DNA of 50,277 nucleotides from Nitrospirota bacterium (GTDB taxonomy: Bacteria > Nitrospirota > Thermodesulfovibrionia > Thermodesulfovibrionales > Magnetobacteriaceae): the NCBI GenBank assembly GCA_015233245.1, contig JADFYB010000005.1, positions 1 through 50,277 of the forward strand. Direction: 5' to 3'. Positions 41,831-50,242 of the stretch are shown piece after piece. Numbering within the stretch: the stretch's first letter is position 1; each line of letters starts with the position of its first letter. A program made the position numbers and the translations under genes. The notes under the pieces are model-generated. The model was not told the origin of the DNA. It saw nothing but the letters and a program-made list of their open reading frames with translations, and made no database searches.

Positions 41831-43159
41831 TTAAGCAAATATGCTTACCTTGCCGTTATCTAAGTAACCAGAGCGTCTCACAGATGTAATCTCCTCCTCC
41901 TCTGGTAATTCCCCATCAGAAGTCTTTTTATCGCCGGTTCCTTGTTGTTTTTTGTATTCACCCTGGTTACCTCTGTCTTTTAATGAAACAGAAAAGTCAC
42001 CGACTGTTAACCCCTCTTGTGTTAAAGCCTTTACGATATCGTTTAAATTCTTTTCAATTATCGCCCTTGATGCCTCATCGGAGGCTCTTATATCGGCATG
42101 AAGCGTGCCATTTTCCATGTTCAAATGTATTTTTACGGAACCAAGTCCGTCCGGCTCCAGTCGCACCTCTATTGAGCTGTCACTGAGTTTGCTTATACTG
42201 AAGGTGTGGTCATTTATTTGAAGAGGTGTTTTTGGGACTGCGATTTCATTGTTTACGTTATGAGGTGCTGCCAAGGTATTTTGCTGTGCTTTTTCTGCAC
42301 CAATGGCTTGTTGAGAGCCCTGAGTGTCGTTAACGTCAACTACTTGTTCTTTGACAGTTTTGATATCAGCTGGTTTATCCTGCTTTTTTTCTCCTGTATT
42401 GTTATCTGTCTGCGATTGTACTACATCCTTTGTAAGTGTGTCACCGGGATCTAACTTCTCTGCTTTTAGCACGTTAGGGTCGAACTTTTGTTTTGGTGCG
42501 CTTGAATCTGTCTTTTCTTTTGGCAAGTTAGCATATGTGTTTTCTTTTAGTGCATTAGAATCTGTGTTATCTTTGAATAAGTTTTTAACTGCTTCATTCA
42601 TTGCATCTGTTGCCTGTACTTTTTCCTCATTTGGATTACTGTTTTTTGCTGCTAACTCTTTTAAAAGCGCTTCTGTATCAGGTTTGGTATCTGTCAGTAT
42701 CTTTTCAGCAGAACCAGTATCTTTATTGCTTTTAACGTCACTGTCTTTATTATCACTGTTTTTAACGTCACTGTTTTTAACGTCTTGTTTTGGCTCATCA
42801 GCCGATTTTTTAATGTCTTTGGTACCAACAGTTCCATCAGGGTTTAGAACACCTTTTCCGCCAAGGGTCTTCATATCAATGGATGGGGCAGCTTTTTGAA
42901 GTGACACGGCTCCGGTATCTGAGGATGCTCCATCAGGTAAATTTGTTACGGCATTATTGCCGCCAAGCAGATTCATTAAAAGCATAGAAGCTGACACAGT
43001 GCCTGCCAAATCCGTACTCTCCTTATCATCAAGTACCTTGTTTAAAACTGAGCCAAATTTACCCGATGCGCTGTTCATACCCTGAGGCACTCCCATCTGC
43101 TGGACCTGCTGAGTCTGGCAGCCGGCTCCGAGTAAATTTGCTACATTGATATCACTCAT
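41831..43159 (-). CDS. fliK: flagellar hook-length control protein
   Basis: About 442 residues. The first 300 are disordered and rich in Lys, Asp, Asn, Thr and Gln (KNSDVKNSDNKDSDVKSNKD), the molecular ruler part. Residues ~325-425 are the Flg_hook C-terminal domain: EVRLEPDGLGSVKIHLNMEN and HADIRASDEASRAIIEKNLN. FliK stops hook growth and switches the export gate. I prefer the ATG at 43159 (MSDINVANLL), since the track's 43177 start adds MLFPCC. No strong ribosome site precedes either. Confidence 0.9.
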   Translation of the reverse strand: MSDINVANLLGAGCQTQQVQQMGVPQGMNSASGKFGSVLNKVLDDKESTDLAGTVSASMLLMNLLGGNNAVTNLPDGASSDTGAVSLQKAAPSIDMKTLGGKGVLNPDGTVGTKDIKKSADEPKQDVKNSDVKNSDNKDSDVKSNKDTGSAEKILTDTKPDTEALLKELAAKNSNPNEEKVQATDAMNEAVKNLFKDNTDSNALKENTYANLPKEKTDSSAPKQKFDPNVLKAEKLDPGDTLTKDVVQSQTDNNTGEKKQDKPADIKTVKEQVVDVNDTQGSQQAIGAEKAQQNTLAAPHNVNNEIAVPKTPLQINDHTFSISKLSDSSIEVRLEPDGLGSVKIHLNMENGTLHADIRASDEASRAIIEKNLNDIVKALTQEGLTVGDFSVSLKDRGNQGEYKKQQGTGDKKTSDGELPEEEEITSVRRSGYLDNGKVSIFA

Positions 43160-43265
43160 ACAACAAGGGAATAGCAAATCTCATACCAAATAAACAATAT
43201 GCTTGTATGACAATTAAGAGAGATGTTTTTTATAGAAAAAACTCAGTTGGGAGAGGAAAAAGTTT

Positions 43266-43748
43266 TCACTTAAGAGGAAAACTTTTCTTGATGCTTGACA
43301 TTTTTTCAGTGAGAGAGGCAACCTTTCTGGGTTCTATTTGAGCCATAGCAGCGCCAGCTTTTCTTGGAGCCATCTTCAGCAGAAGATTAACAGCAGTGTC
43401 CTCATCGAGGGCGCTAATGCGTGCCCCTGCCTCTTCAGCCGGCATGGCCTCATAGTCTTTCACAACGCGCTTAAAGCGTTCATCATCGGGCTGTTGCAGT
43501 TTTAGCAGGGCATCATCTATTTGTTTGAGGATACTTTGATACTTTGCCACCTTATCATCTATGTCTGTTTTAAGCGCCTCAAGACGTGCTGCTTCTTTTT
43601 TTAAACTTTCCTCTTTCAGCGCAATTTCCTTTTGCCTTGCTGCACAGTCCTCCTGCCCCTGTACTGAGGCGTAGGGAGGACAAGCAAGTACGATGCAAGT
43701 CAGGCTAATTGCGCGGAAGCCTTGACAGATATACGAAATCCATTTCAC
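43266..43748 (-). CDS. MotE-like flagellar protein (MgtE N-domain)
   Basis: About 160 residues. A membrane or signal segment (RAISLTCIVLACPPYASVQ) is followed by a coiled coil (EIALKEESLKKEAARLEALK, to ~100) and an MgtE intracellular-N-like helical domain (YEAMPAEEAGARISALDEDT, NLLLKMAPRKAGAAMAQIEP). This layout matches MotE of Helicobacter/Campylobacter-type motors, a chaperone or scaffold of the MotC stator support. The track ATG at 43784 overlaps fliJ by 80 bases; a GTG at 43748 (VKWISYICQG) reduces this to 44 and gives a better signal segment. It is in the same transcript as fliJ and fliK. Confidence 0.75.
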   Translation of the reverse strand: MKWISYICQGFRAISLTCIVLACPPYASVQGQEDCAARQKEIALKEESLKKEAARLEALKTDIDDKVAKYQSILKQIDDALLKLQQPDDERFKRVVKDYEAMPAEEAGARISALDEDTAVNLLLKMAPRKAGAAMAQIEPRKVASLTEKMSSIKKSFPLK

Positions 43749-44145
43749 GCTGAGTTTGTCTCTCCATTTTTTTGCGCTCATCACTTACCACCCTGTCTTT
43801 CAATACCTCCACTGTTTTCACCTCCCGGTAGGCCTCTACGAGCTCAGTCTGTTTTTTTTCCATCTCTAAGGTTTTCTCTGCTACAACTTTAGTTTGTGCA
43901 TCGATTTTCTTGTAGAGGGTCTCGATGTAATCATAATACAGGGTAAGTTCATAACCATTTATATTTCTTGAGTTTTTCTTTTTATCTAAAGCAGCGGTGT
44001 TGTCCGACAGGTGTTTTTCCAGTAAGTCAAGCTGACTTTGCTCTGTTTTCAGCACTCTCCATGCCTTTTGAAGTTCAATCTCAGCCTCAGATTTTTTATA
44101 CTCTTTTACCTGTATAATCCGTTTAAGCGTATCAAGCCTTGCCAT
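43705..44145 (-). CDS. fliJ: flagellar export chaperone FliJ
   Basis: 146 residues, an entirely helical coiled coil: LDTLKRIIQVKEYKKSEAEI, LLEKHLSDNTAALDKKKNSR and MEKKQTELVEAYREVKTVEV. FliJ inserts into the FliI hexamer, like the gamma subunit of F-ATPase, and couples it to the FlhA gate. Sequence identity across FliJ is poor, so the call rests mainly on length, coiled coil and its place 13 bases after fliI. Its 3' end overlaps the motE-like gene. Confidence 0.88.
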   Translation of the reverse strand: MARLDTLKRIIQVKEYKKSEAEIELQKAWRVLKTEQSQLDLLEKHLSDNTAALDKKKNSRNINGYELTLYYDYIETLYKKIDAQTKVVAEKTLEMEKKQTELVEAYREVKTVEVLKDRVVSDERKKMERQTQREMDFVYLSRLPRN

Positions 44146-44158
44146 GAAGTTATCTCAC

Positions 44159-45466
44159 CTAAAAAAGCTTGTAGAGTAAGTCTAATGTAGTATTAAAATC
44201 TCTGGCCTCAGTCATGGACTGCCTTAAAAAGCCGTTTAATCTGTCTATCATAGAAAGTGCAAAATCTACCTTTTGATTGGACCCCTCTTTGTAGGCTCCA
44301 AGGTTTATCATATCCTCAAATCTCTTATAAACAGCCATGGTCTCTATAAATTTGCCGGCTGACGTTTTGTGTTTTTCTTCTATTATATCAGGCATTACTC
44401 TGCTGATTGAACGGAGAATATTTATGGCCGGGTAGTGGTTTTCCATGGCAAGCTCTCTGGAAAGGACAATGTGGCCGTCAAGGATTGACGTGGCAATATC
44501 GGCTACAGGGTCAGTCAGATCATCGCCCTCCACAAGCACCGTGTAAAGCCCTGTGATACTCCCCTTACCCTTTATCGTTCCAGCACGCTCTAACAGCTTT
44601 GGCAAAAGCGCAAACACAGACGGAGTGTATCCTTTGGAGGCCGGAGGCTCCCCTGTGGCAAGCCCTATCTCCCTTTGAGCCATAGCAACTCTGGTCAGAG
44701 AGTCCATAAAAAGAAGCACATCTTTACCCTCTGCCCTGAAGTAATCAGCAATTGCCGTTGCTACAAAGGCGTTTCTTACTTTAGCCACTGGTGACTGCTC
44801 GGAGGTTGTAACTACAACTACGGAACGTTTCATTCCTTCAGGTCCGAGATCCCGCTCTATAAACTCCCTCACCTCACGGTTTCTTTCACCTATCAGAGAG
44901 ATTACGTTTAAATCCGCACGCGTATATTTTGCCATCATACCCAGAAGGACGCTCTTGCCCACTCCAGCACCCGCCATTATGCCTATACGCTGTCCTTTAC
45001 CAATTGTAAAAAGTCCGTTTATCGCTGAAATACCGAGGTCTATGGCCTCTCTGATTCGTTCCCTTTGAAGCGGATTAACCAGTGTTGAGTAAAGTGGATA
45101 GTGCGATGCATATATCGGTCCTTTACTATCCAGAGGCTCCCCGGATTCGCTGATTACGCGCCCAATAAGCCCAGTCCCCACACGCACCGAAACCTTGCGT
45201 CCCATAGCCCTGACTCTGGAGCCTGCCCTCACCAGAGATATGTCCCCTGTTGCCATAAGAAGCATCCTGCCGTCTTTAAACCCTACCACCTCGGCATCCA
45301 AAGGAGCGCCCGTGTCTGAGTATATCAGACAGGTTTCCCCCACTGCTGCATTTACACCAGTGCACTTTATAAGAATTCCGGTTATCTCAACCACTCTACC
45401 ATATACCCTGACAGGGTTGGATTTGTTTACAGTTTCAATGTACGAATCAAGGTCAACCGCCTGCAT
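44159..45466 (-). CDS. fliI: flagellum-specific export ATPase
   Basis: 435 residues. It hydrolyses ATP for export of rod, hook and filament proteins. The P-loop is GIMAGAGVGKSVLLGMMAKY (near 165), followed by IGERNREVREFIERDLG, the Walker B LLFMDSLTRVAMAQREIGLA and the family segment GEPPASKGYTPSVFALLPKL. C-terminal part contains GHIVLSRELAMENHYPAINI, as in F1 beta-like FliI. It overlaps fliH by 14 bases. Confidence 0.97.
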   Translation of the reverse strand: MQAVDLDSYIETVNKSNPVRVYGRVVEITGILIKCTGVNAAVGETCLIYSDTGAPLDAEVVGFKDGRMLLMATGDISLVRAGSRVRAMGRKVSVRVGTGLIGRVISESGEPLDSKGPIYASHYPLYSTLVNPLQRERIREAIDLGISAINGLFTIGKGQRIGIMAGAGVGKSVLLGMMAKYTRADLNVISLIGERNREVREFIERDLGPEGMKRSVVVVTTSEQSPVAKVRNAFVATAIADYFRAEGKDVLLFMDSLTRVAMAQREIGLATGEPPASKGYTPSVFALLPKLLERAGTIKGKGSITGLYTVLVEGDDLTDPVADIATSILDGHIVLSRELAMENHYPAINILRSISRVMPDIIEEKHKTSAGKFIETMAVYKRFEDMINLGAYKEGSNQKVDFALSMIDRLNGFLRQSMTEARDFNTTLDLLYKLF

Positions 45467-46250
45467 CCATTTCCCTCATATCCTCTATAATGTTATCCAG
45501 AAGCTCAAGCGGGTTAACAGACACCTCCTCAAGCGGACCTATGACTACAGCGCCCTCAGGGGGCACAGCCGGATCAACTTCAAACAGTATCTCAGGGTTC
45601 AACTCCGTAAGCTCGGCTTTCCTTGATAAAAACATATCGTAAAGCGCTGGGTTTAGTTTTATTGTTACAGCGCCTGTCTTTTTAAGTCTGTTTATTCCCT
45701 CTTTAACAAGCCTTACTAAAATATCGGGATTAATTTTAAGCTCTCCCAAAAGCGCAGCCTTTGCCACATCCAAAGCCAGTTGTATAACCTTTGGCTGAAG
45801 TGTGTTTAGTGTGTCTTCTTTAAAATTGCGCAGGTCTTCGATTATTTTAGCTAGTGCATTCAAAAGAGGCAGGTTTTTTTGATTAAACTCTGTAATGGCC
45901 TGGTTTTGGCCGGCCTCTCTGCCTGCGTTAAAACCGTTTTCGTAGCCTTGTTTTTGTGCCTCCTGTTCTAACTGGCGGGCGGTTTCCTGTGCCTCCCTGA
46001 TGATTTCCTCGGGGTTTGGCGCTGGTTCCTCTGGCTCAGGAGCAGGAGGTTCCTCCGGCTGAGAGATGACTACCTGATTTTCCGGAACGGGTTCTGCTTC
46101 AGGCTGTTCAACGTCTTGTGCTCTTTCTGCCGGTATATCTTCAACTGCTGCCTCACTCTCATTTTCAACAACTCCATAGTTTTTTCCATCTAAAGAGGGC
46201 ATTGAAAATCGTTCAACTTTGCCGCCCTTGATTACTCCCGACCTATACAA
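45453..46250 (-). CDS. fliH: flagellar assembly protein FliH
   Basis: 265 residues. The N-terminal third is Pro/Glu-rich and probably disordered (PEPEEPAPNPEEIIREAQET). The middle has the GxxxG-type helix GYENGFNAGREAGQNQAITE, typical of FliH. The C-terminal ~130 residues form the FliI-binding, V-ATPase-E-like domain (VIQLALDVAKAALLGELKIN, RLVKEGINRLKKTGAVTIKL). FliH holds FliI at the C ring. Overlaps fliG by 8 bases and fliI by 14. Confidence 0.92.
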   Translation of the reverse strand: MYRSGVIKGGKVERFSMPSLDGKNYGVVENESEAAVEDIPAERAQDVEQPEAEPVPENQVVISQPEEPPAPEPEEPAPNPEEIIREAQETARQLEQEAQKQGYENGFNAGREAGQNQAITEFNQKNLPLLNALAKIIEDLRNFKEDTLNTLQPKVIQLALDVAKAALLGELKINPDILVRLVKEGINRLKKTGAVTIKLNPALYDMFLSRKAELTELNPEILFEVDPAVPPEGAVVIGPLEEVSVNPLELLDNIIEDMREMDAGG

Positions 46251-47232
46251 GCTGCTCTTCCTCAGAGCTCCCGGGCAGTATTATCTTACCCTCTTCACTG
46301 AGTTTTCTGGCTATCTTAATTATGCTTTGCTGTGATTTTTCAACCTCTGACACCCTTACAGGCCCCTTTGACTCCATCTCATCTTTGAGAATTTCTGCCG
46401 CCCTCTTTGACATGTTCTTAAACACCTTTTCTTTGAGCCCCTCTGAGGCGGTTTTAAGCGCAAGCGACAGATCCTCCGTGCTAACCTCTTTAAGAACCAT
46501 CTGAATTCCTCTGTCATCAAGCCTCGTAAGGTCTTCAAATACAAACATAAACTGTCTTATCGCATCGGCAAGTTCATAATCATGGCTTTCTATGTTTTCA
46601 AGAATCAACTCCTCAGTTGCTTTATCTATTGAGTTTAGAATCTGAGCTACCTTTTTAACGCCTCCCACCTTTATTCCCTCTCCGCGTTCAAGATCAAGCT
46701 CACTCTTAAGCACATCCTCAATCTCCTCGATGGCATCCATTGGTATTCCCTCAGTTGTTGCCATTCGCATAGCCACATCCACTTTTAACGACTTAGGCAG
46801 GGTTTGAAGCACAATGGCAGCCTGCCCGGGGTCAAGTAAGCTTAGGATCAGAGCAATTGTCTGAGGGTGTTCGGTAAGAAGAAAGTTAGTCAGTTTTTTA
46901 GCATCCACTTTCTTTAAGTTGTCGAGGGTGGCCTCAATTGCGGCCTTTTCCATTATTTTCTTGGCGGTTTTTTCATCAAGGCCTTTGATTAACATATTTT
47001 TTACGTAATCGTTACCGCCCATATACATTTCGCCTTTTTCCACCTTTTTGGAGGCCTCTTGAAAAACCGCTTTTACTTCATCTTCTTTCAGGGATTTTAT
47101 TTTTGTCATGACACTGGCAATCTTGCCTATCTCTTTCATGTCGAGAGTTTTCATAATCTCAGCAGCGGCATCCTCGCCAATTGCGGTCAAAAATATTGCG
47201 GCTTTCTCGTAACCGGTCAATTGCATTGCCAT
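46243..47232 (-). CDS. fliG: flagellar motor switch protein FliG
   Basis: 329 residues. The N-domain binds FliF (YEKAAIFLTAIGEDAAAEIM). The middle has the EHPQTIALILSLLDPGQAAI motif near 127, for FliM contact. The C-domain (about 215-329) carries the torque helix FEDLTRLDDRGIQMVLKEVS with charged residues that face MotA. Start MAMQ follows GGAGGC. The tiny gene just before it encodes a copy of the FliF tail that binds this N-domain. Confidence 0.96.
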   Translation of the reverse strand: MAMQLTGYEKAAIFLTAIGEDAAAEIMKTLDMKEIGKIASVMTKIKSLKEDEVKAVFQEASKKVEKGEMYMGGNDYVKNMLIKGLDEKTAKKIMEKAAIEATLDNLKKVDAKKLTNFLLTEHPQTIALILSLLDPGQAAIVLQTLPKSLKVDVAMRMATTEGIPMDAIEEIEDVLKSELDLERGEGIKVGGVKKVAQILNSIDKATEELILENIESHDYELADAIRQFMFVFEDLTRLDDRGIQMVLKEVSTEDLSLALKTASEGLKEKVFKNMSKRAAEILKDEMESKGPVRVSEVEKSQQSIIKIARKLSEEGKIILPGSSEEEQLV

Positions 47233-47235
47233 ATT

Positions 47236-47445
47236 CTAAGCCTCCTCACTCTCCAGCCACTGTCTTACTATTTTTGCAGCTTTAGACGGATTATCTTTAA
47301 TCCACTTAGACCAGTCAGCCAACTCCTCTGTCATCTTGGGCTTTGTCTTGGCTGGAACTCTTACCGGTGCTTCTTTGTCTGACGTTAACTTAATGTCTGA
47401 CAACTTAACAGTCTTTGGAACTACCTTGTGTCTTTCATCAGCCAT
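47236..47445 (-). CDS. mini-protein copying the FliF C-terminal FliG-binding tail
   Basis: 69 residues from the ATG at 47445, 7 bases after the fliF stop; the longer track start 47487 lies inside fliF. The last 29 residues, ELADWSKWIKDNPSKAAKIV..., align to the last 29 of FliF, DLNDWAKWVQDNPNQASQIV..., at 17 identical positions, and both end EEA. The first 40 are basic and Pro/Thr/Lys-rich and differ from FliF. The FliF tail is the part that binds the FliG N-domain. FliF here is complete, so this is a separate gene, 3 bases before fliG. It might compete with or regulate FliF-FliG assembly. Confidence 0.85.
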   Translation of the reverse strand: MADERHKVVPKTVKLSDIKLTSDKEAPVRVPAKTKPKMTEELADWSKWIKDNPSKAAKIVRQWLESEEA

Positions 47446-47452
47446 AACTCTC

Positions 47453-49075
47453 TTATGCCTCCTCGTGTTCCATCCATTCCCTGACAATCTGGGAAGCCTG
47501 GTTGGGGTTATCTTGTACCCACTTAGCCCAGTCGTTTAAGTCACTCAATATCCCCGGTTCCTCCTCAGGAGGCATTGACACATCTCGTTCTCTTTCAGGC
47601 TCAAGCTGTTTTTGTGACGGTTTTGCTTGCTTTTCTATAAGCTCCGGCATGGGTTTAAGCTTAGGCAAATCCGGGGCCGGAGGCGGCTCAGTAAGAGACT
47701 TCATAATCGGACGCACCACAAAAATTATGAAAAGCAGCGCAAGCAACACCGGAGCCAAATACTTTGCAAGCATCACGCTGTCTTTGACATAATCGCGCTT
47801 TTCAGGCTCCTCCTTAGGAATTCCGCCAAATGGCATATTTACTACAGTTACCTCATCACCGCGCTTTTCAGTGTAACCAATCGCTTTCTTTACCAGGTCT
47901 CCGTACTGTTTAAGCTCAACATCGGTTCGGGGTACATATACTTGCTCCGGAGCGGTTGTATCCTTCTTCTTTGCATCCTTTGGAGCCGTCTTTTCTTTAT
48001 AAATACCGTCAACCAATACTGCCGCTGATATTCTCTTTACAGAACCATAGGGGCCTGTCACATGGCTTACCACTTTGGATATTTCGTAGTTTGTTGTTTC
48101 ACTTTGTTTCTGAGTAGAGGTCTGCATTCCGGCGCCCTGCAGGGGGGTTTTACCGGGGAGGTTGGACTGAACCCCTGGAATTCCGCCCGGGCCTGTTGTT
48201 ACCGATTTTTCCTTCATTGACTGCTCACTGCGGACTACGCTACCCTCAGGGTCGAATTTTTCCTCAGTCTTTTCAGTTTTTGCAAAATCCAGCTCAAGAC
48301 TGACCCGAGCCTTGACCTTTTCCCGTCCCACAACCGGTCCCAAAATCTCGCCGATTCGCTGTTGCAGCTCTTTTTCCATCTTACGCTGATACTCAAGCTG
48401 TGTGGCGGTAAGGCCTATCAATTCATCGGTCGGACGTGTCAGAAGTTCCCCCTGGCTGTTTAACACTGTGATGTTGTTTGGGATAAGGCCTTCAACGCTG
48501 CTTGACACAAGATGCACAATACCCTGTATCTGTTCCTGCGTCAAAGCCTTTTTCTGTTTTAAATTCACTACTATTGAGGCTGTGGGCAGTTCTTTGTCTT
48601 TAACAAAGAGGGATTTTTCGGGTATTGCAAGATGTACTTTTGCCTTATCTATTTCCTCAAGCGAAGCTATGGTTCTTGCCAGCTCTCCTTCAAGCGCTCT
48701 CCTGTAGTTTAATTTTTGGACAAAATCAGTAGCTTGAAAATCAGGTTTATCAAAAATCTCAAACCCTACTCCCGTGCCTTGTGGAAGCCCCGCTGTGGCA
48801 AGCTGAATTCTGAGTTCATGGACTTTTTCCTGCGGCACCATTATGCTGTTTTGGGTGACCTTGTACGGAACTTTCAGGTCTTTGAGTTTAGCAACAATTT
48901 TACCTGCATCCTCGTCTGCTAAATTGGAAAACAAGACCTGGTAGGGCACCTTCTGGCTCCACGCAAATATTACTATTATAGCAGCCAGACCTAACACCAC
49001 AAAACCAGCCATTACGGCCTTCTTTTTGTCAGGCCAATTTTTTACCTTTTCAATTAAAAGTTTAATGTCAGCCAT
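47453..49075 (-). CDS. fliF: flagellar MS-ring protein
   Basis: 540 residues from ATG 49075 (MADIKLLIEKVKNWP); the track's GTG at 49096 adds seven residues. Two membrane helices (AVMAGFVVLGLAAIIVIFAW near 22 and YLAPVLLALLFIIFVVRPIM near 440) flank the YscJ-like ring-building motifs: YQVLFSNLADEDAGKIVAKL, ARTIASLEEIDKAKVHLAIP and SLFVKDKELPTASIVVNLKQ. The C-terminus NDWAKWVQDNPNQASQIVRE is the FliG-binding tail. FliF builds the base ring of the motor. No overlap with fliE. Confidence 0.97.
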   Translation of the reverse strand: MADIKLLIEKVKNWPDKKKAVMAGFVVLGLAAIIVIFAWSQKVPYQVLFSNLADEDAGKIVAKLKDLKVPYKVTQNSIMVPQEKVHELRIQLATAGLPQGTGVGFEIFDKPDFQATDFVQKLNYRRALEGELARTIASLEEIDKAKVHLAIPEKSLFVKDKELPTASIVVNLKQKKALTQEQIQGIVHLVSSSVEGLIPNNITVLNSQGELLTRPTDELIGLTATQLEYQRKMEKELQQRIGEILGPVVGREKVKARVSLELDFAKTEKTEEKFDPEGSVVRSEQSMKEKSVTTGPGGIPGVQSNLPGKTPLQGAGMQTSTQKQSETTNYEISKVVSHVTGPYGSVKRISAAVLVDGIYKEKTAPKDAKKKDTTAPEQVYVPRTDVELKQYGDLVKKAIGYTEKRGDEVTVVNMPFGGIPKEEPEKRDYVKDSVMLAKYLAPVLLALLFIIFVVRPIMKSLTEPPPAPDLPKLKPMPELIEKQAKPSQKQLEPERERDVSMPPEEEPGILSDLNDWAKWVQDNPNQASQIVREWMEHEEA

Positions 49076-49140
49076 ATAATTATGTTTCCAAATCACAGGC
49101 CGCCATGCTTAAAAGCTCAACCGGTGAGAATCCGTACCCC

Positions 49141-49446
49141 CTATACCTGCATCCTCATGACCTCTTCATAGGCACTAAGAAGCTTGTTTCTCACCTCTTG
49201 CATAATCTGAAAGGACATGTCGGCTTTCTCCATGGCAAGCACAGCATTGTTAATATCGCCCCCTGAGGCCAGATCATCTATCGCCTTATCCGCCTCCTTC
49301 TGGATATTATTTACCTTTGTCAGGGCATCTTTTAAAACATTGTCAAATCCCCCCCCGGCGCTGCTGTCATTAGTAGTGGCAGCAGGGGTTTGTTTGTTAA
49401 GCTCCTGAGCAAAGTTTGTTCCGGTAATTTTACTAAAATCAGCCAT
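49141..49446 (-). CDS. fliE: flagellar hook-basal body adaptor FliE
   Basis: 101 residues. Typical C-terminal half: VNNIQKEADKAIDDLASGGD, NNAVLAMEKADMSFQIMQEV, RNKLLSAYEEVMRMQV. FliE joins the MS ring to the rod. Start is 3 bases after the flgC stop, so translation is coupled. A long glycine-serine stretch (AAGGGFDN region) precedes the conserved part. Confidence 0.95.
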   Translation of the reverse strand: MADFSKITGTNFAQELNKQTPAATTNDSSAGGGFDNVLKDALTKVNNIQKEADKAIDDLASGGDINNAVLAMEKADMSFQIMQEVRNKLLSAYEEVMRMQV

Positions 49447-49449
49447 TTA

Positions 49450-49863
49450 TTATTTCCCAATATCCAAAGTTTTCAAAAACATGCTCTTAGACGTGTTAAA
49501 AGCAGCTACATTTGCCTCATACGCTCTGGTTGCCATCATCATGTTGACCATTTCCTCTACCACATTTATGTTTGGCATAGCGACATAGCCGTCTTGATTA
49601 GCATCGGGATGGGACGGATCATAGACCATCATAGGAGGATTGGGGTCCTCGTATATCTGCGCAACCCTTACCCCCTCGGTGTGGTTTCTTATATCCGGGT
49701 CCAACAAAGCTGTCTGAAACACAACGTCGTGCCTTTTATACGGGCCGCCCTCTTTTGTCTGTGTTGTGTGGATGTTGGCCAGGTTTGAGGCTATCGTGTT
49801 CATACGCTCACGTTGTGCCTCAAGTCCCGATGCACTTACCTTAAATACGCCAAACACTTCCAT
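49450..49863 (-). CDS. flgC: flagellar proximal rod protein FlgC
   Basis: 137 residues. VSASGLEAQRERMNTIASNL and ANIHTTQTKEGGPYKRHDVV at the N-terminus, YVAMPNINVVEEMVNMMMAT and RAYEANVAAFNTSKSMFLKT at the C-terminus. The rod-protein N-terminal motif usually reads SGLxAQRxRMNxIASNLAN, as here. It starts 1 base after the flgB stop. Confidence 0.96.
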   Translation of the reverse strand: MEVFGVFKVSASGLEAQRERMNTIASNLANIHTTQTKEGGPYKRHDVVFQTALLDPDIRNHTEGVRVAQIYEDPNPPMMVYDPSHPDANQDGYVAMPNINVVEEMVNMMMATRAYEANVAAFNTSKSMFLKTLDIGK

Positions 49864-49864
49864 C

Positions 49865-50242
49865 CTACTGTGCCGTCGTCTTGGCTGCCGATTTATACAG
49901 CCGGTACTTTGTTGAAATTAACTTAGTTGCCCCTTGGTATAGTAAACCATTTTCGGTCATTTTTGAGATCTCCATATCAAGTTCCACATTGTTCTTATCT
50001 CCCCAAAACAGGGTGTCTTCATCAATCACTGCGCCCTCATGCCCCGGTTGTGTTCCGGTTTTATAGTGCATCGGAGATGTTGCAACCATCTTTAACCTTG
50101 CCTTATCAAAAAACACACTGAAATCTACCTCCTTTGCCGTATATCCCGGGGTATCGGAGTTTGCAATATTTGAGGACAACACTTTTTGCCTTGCCGTTGT
50201 ATAGTCCATTAAGGTGGTAAGTGTTTTAACTCCATCATCCAT
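49865..50242 (-). CDS. flgB: flagellar proximal rod protein FlgB
   Basis: 125 residues, first gene of the operon in this window. LMDYTTARQKVLSSNIANSD and TPGYTAKEVDFSVFFD in the N-terminus; NNVELDMEISKMTENGLLYQ near the end, as in FlgB. The promoter lies beyond the window edge, since only 35 bases remain upstream (with GGAGCGG as a ribosome site near 50253). Confidence 0.96.
   Translation of the reverse strand: MDDGVKTLTTLMDYTTARQKVLSSNIANSDTPGYTAKEVDFSVFFDKARLKMVATSPMHYKTGTQPGHEGAVIDEDTLFWGDKNNVELDMEISKMTENGLLYQGATKLISTKYRLYKSAAKTTAQ

Noticed and set aside
47236-47487. Mini FliF-tail ORF as a frameshifted piece of fliF
   Set aside because: fliF is complete and ends with its own tail. The mini gene has its own start after the fliF stop and a different first 40 residues.
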